This document shows positions 4,744-6,214 of a DNA stretch of 6,214 nucleotides, in pieces. Origin of the DNA: Clostridiales bacterium. GTDB lineage: Bacteria; Bacillota_A; Clostridia; Christensenellales; Aristaeellaceae. The DNA lies in the NCBI GenBank assembly GCA_012514855.1, contig JAAYZL010000512.1, forward strand, positions 1-6,214, given 5' to 3'. Below the pieces are notes generated by a model. It was not told the DNA's origin. It did no database searches and saw only the letters and a list, made by a program, of their open reading frames with translations. Position numbers and translations under genes: made by a program. Every line of letters starts with the position of its first letter. The stretch's first letter is position 1.

Positions 4744-5616
4744 TCAGAACAACAGCGCCATGGAGTCGAGTATGACCATGGCAAGGACGACCACATAGGT
4801 CAGCATGAAGCACGCCAGCATAATAAATGAAAACACGCGGATCTTGGGCGGGATCTTGGCCGCCCTTGCCTTGAGCCGCTGAAGCTCCTGCTGCTTGAGG
4901 TCGTGACTGAGCATCTGGAAATACAGTCTGCCGTCGTCTCCGCGCAAAACGCCAATGAGCCCTCGCGTTATATCCGAGAGCATTGGCGATGCGATTCTAC
5001 CCTCGAACCGCACCAGCGCCGCCTCGTAGGAGGACGAGCGCATATCTGCGGCAAGGATGTCCAATTCCGCCGCAAATTCCGGCCCGGCGTGCCGCTTGTA
5101 GTTTTCGAGGATCGTCAGCACGTCGCGGCTGGACGCCAGCTCCTGCTCGATAGTCGCCACAAAGCGCGGCAGCTCCGCCTCGATCTTGTCACGGCGCTCG
5201 GCGACCTTTTCGTCCGCTTTGCGGGACTCTTTGAAGTACACGAGGATGGCGAGGACGACGACCACCAGCGCCAACAGCGGAAAGATGATAAGGCATGGGA
5301 TCGCCAGCAGGAGCATGGCGCAGGGCTTGACGATGGTATAGGCCGTGTAGACCTCCGGAGTCATGTCCAGCCCCGCCGCGTTCAGCGTCCGAAGCATCCG
5401 AGATCGCTTGTATTCGTCCATATGGATGAGTTTTGAGAGCTTTATAGCCCAGCCGAGGAACAGCGCGTCGAGAGACTTCATGCGCTTGGATTCTGCTTTT
5501 CCCGCGGACAGGAGTGCCTTTTCCGTGGAAAGTCGGGGTAGCTTGAGAATGTCCGCCGTGATGAAGAAGAGCCCGACAGCGACGGCGCATCCGAAGAGAA
5601 ACAGTAAAAATGTCAT
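4744..5616 (-). CDS. TadC-like T2SF-domain inner-membrane platform protein
   Basis: The 290-residue protein is read from ATG 5616, 11 bases after AGGAGG; a GTG at 5628 overlaps the ribosome site and is not used. Residues 1-21 form a membrane helix. A cytosolic stretch of about 70 residues follows, then a paired hydrophobic region (about 92-128, MLLLAIPCLIIFPLLALVVV). The T2SF (GspF) cytosolic helical domain spans about 139-240, with ELPRFVATIEQEL, SRDVLTILENY, SYEAALVRFEGRI and ITRGLIGVLRGDD. A final hydrophobic region (about 261-290) ends the chain. This order is typical of TadC, the partner of TadB in the platform that couples the TadA/CpaF-type ATPase to pilus growth. The gene begins 8 bases after the TadB-like stop, so the two are co-translated. 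The length is normal for the family. In some clostridial elements these are labelled only 'secretion protein F'. Confidence 0.87.
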   Translation of the reverse strand: MTFLLFLFGCAVAVGLFFITADILKLPRLSTEKALLSAGKAESKRMKSLDALFLGWAIKLSKLIHMDEYKRSRMLRTLNAAGLDMTPEVYTAYTIVKPCAMLLLAIPCLIIFPLLALVVVVLAILVYFKESRKADEKVAERRDKIEAELPRFVATIEQELASSRDVLTILENYKRHAGPEFAAELDILAADMRSSSYEAALVRFEGRIASPMLSDITRGLIGVLRGDDGRLYFQMLSHDLKQQELQRLKARAAKIPPKIRVFSFIMLACFMLTYVVVLAMVILDSMALLF

Positions 5617-5624
5617 TGTCGCCG

Positions 5625-6214
5625 TCACCTCCTATATTCGATGGGCTGGGTCAATTTTACGACAAATGCGAAGGATATAAAGATCGCTCCGGCGCAGATG
5701 GCAAGGACGATCTGACCGGGGATGGAGTGCATCAGCACGTCGTACCAGTCCGCGTTGATGAAGCGGAGCAGAGGAATGTTGAGGACGACCAGCGCCGCCA
5801 TCGTGATGAGCTCCTTGCGGGGGCCGAACACGAGGTTTTCAAGCTCGCCGTTCACGATCCGCATATCCGACAGCTTGGAGACGATGGGCGTCAGTGTGGT
5901 TTTAAGCCCTCTGTCGTACTGACAGGCCATGACCGCCTCGCACCACTCGCGGAACACCTCGTTATCGATGGAGTCTCGCAGTTCCGCAAGCGCGGCGTCC
6001 ATGTCGGGATCTACATGCTTCACCCGCGCGAGAAAGCTCTGGAACACGCCGCAGACCGGCTGGTTCAGATAGCCGACGTTTTCCTCCACGGCAGTGAGGA
6101 AGTCCTCGCTGCGCAGATAGGCAGTCGTGATGATGTAGAGCGCCGTTTCCAGCTCGGACGCAACGTCCTTTTTGAAATGACCGGCAGTGAGCTTGATGTA
6201 CCAGAACGGGATGA
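5625..6214 (-). CDS. TadB-like T2SF-domain inner-membrane protein, C-terminal 195 residues (gene runs off right edge)
   Basis: The frame is open from the right edge to TGA at 5627-5625, giving 195 residues. The N-terminus lies outside, since TadB proteins usually have about 300 residues; GTG at 6089 is an internal valine codon, not the start. The visible part begins IPFWYIKLTAGHF and enters a T2SF helical domain: ELETALYIITTAYLRSEDF, AVEENVGYL, VFQSFLARV, then FREWCEAVMACQYDRGLK. Two C-terminal hydrophobic segments follow (about residues 133-149, ITMAALVVLNIPLLRF, and 164-187, GQIVLAICAGAIFISFAFVV). This is the usual end of a TadB/TadC-type platform protein. Together with the TadC-like gene downstream it gives the split T2SF pair that sets Tad systems apart from the single GspF of type II secretion. 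An ATPase gene of the TadA/CpaF type would be expected just upstream, beyond the window. Confidence 0.85.
   Translation of the reverse strand, partial: IPFWYIKLTAGHFKKDVASELETALYIITTAYLRSEDFLTAVEENVGYLNQPVCGVFQSFLARVKHVDPDMDAALAELRDSIDNEVFREWCEAVMACQYDRGLKTTLTPIVSKLSDMRIVNGELENLVFGPRKELITMAALVVLNIPLLRFINADWYDVLMHSIPGQIVLAICAGAIFISFAFVVKLTQPIEYRR
5628..5633 (-). promoter_or_regulatory. Ribosome binding site of the TadC-like gene, inside the end of the TadB-like gene
   Basis: The minus strand reads AGGAGG within the last two Arg codons of the TadB-like gene, directly before its TGA. The spacing to ATG 5616 is 11 bases, a little long, while a GTG at 5628 touches the site. The ATG is the better start, and the arrangement supports coupled translation of the two T2SF genes. 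Confidence 0.65.

Noticed and set aside
4903..5436. Plus-strand open frame of 177 codons opposite the TadC-like gene
   Set aside because: It is opposite a clear T2SF domain, and its Arg/His/Gln-rich translation resembles no protein family I know.

Overview
All recognisable genes in this window lie on the minus strand and run from the right edge to the left edge. They look like one tightly packed operon segment. The AAGGAGG-type ribosome sites, the GTG and TTG starts, the mid-to-high GC content and the protein families (DUF4320, DUF3852, DUF6550-like, split T2SF proteins) point to a low-copy conjugative or integrative element of a gut-type Clostridia (Oscillospiraceae/Lachnospiraceae-like) Firmicute. 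This taxonomic reading is inference from family recall; no database search was run.

Layout in the direction of transcription: a partial TadB-like T2SF membrane protein (right edge to 5625); a TadC-like T2SF protein (5616-4744); a small, very acidic cytosolic protein (4728-4351); a DUF4320 pseudopilin-like protein (4357-3962); a TadE-like pseudopilin with an unusual basic N-terminal tail (3965-3339); a membrane-anchored, Pro/Thr/acid-rich surface protein (3243-2695); a secreted protein with a striking tryptophan cluster (2623-938); a two-helix VirB2-like small pilin candidate of the DUF3852 family (757-422); and an unrecognised partial gene running off the left edge (410 to 1). The first five genes overlap or lie within 15 bases of each other, so they are probably translationally coupled. 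The last four are separated by short spacers.

Taken together, the right half encodes the inner-membrane platform and minor pseudopilins of a Tad/type IV pilus-like machine. The left half encodes exported surface components, including a protein with VirB2-like topology. The whole can be read as a surface-appendage module of a conjugative element; the assembly ATPase and prepilin peptidase would lie outside the window.

The most notable points are as follows. The tryptophan-rich gene has an in-frame TGA followed by 36 coding-like codons, ending at a TAA just before a hairpin; this suggests a nonsense mutation, sequencing error or readthrough. Each of the three exported-protein genes is preceded by an RNA hairpin ending 24-27 bases before its start codon. 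A gene at the left edge is open at the window boundary. No convincing plus-strand gene, RNA gene, CRISPR array, insertion sequence or origin was seen.
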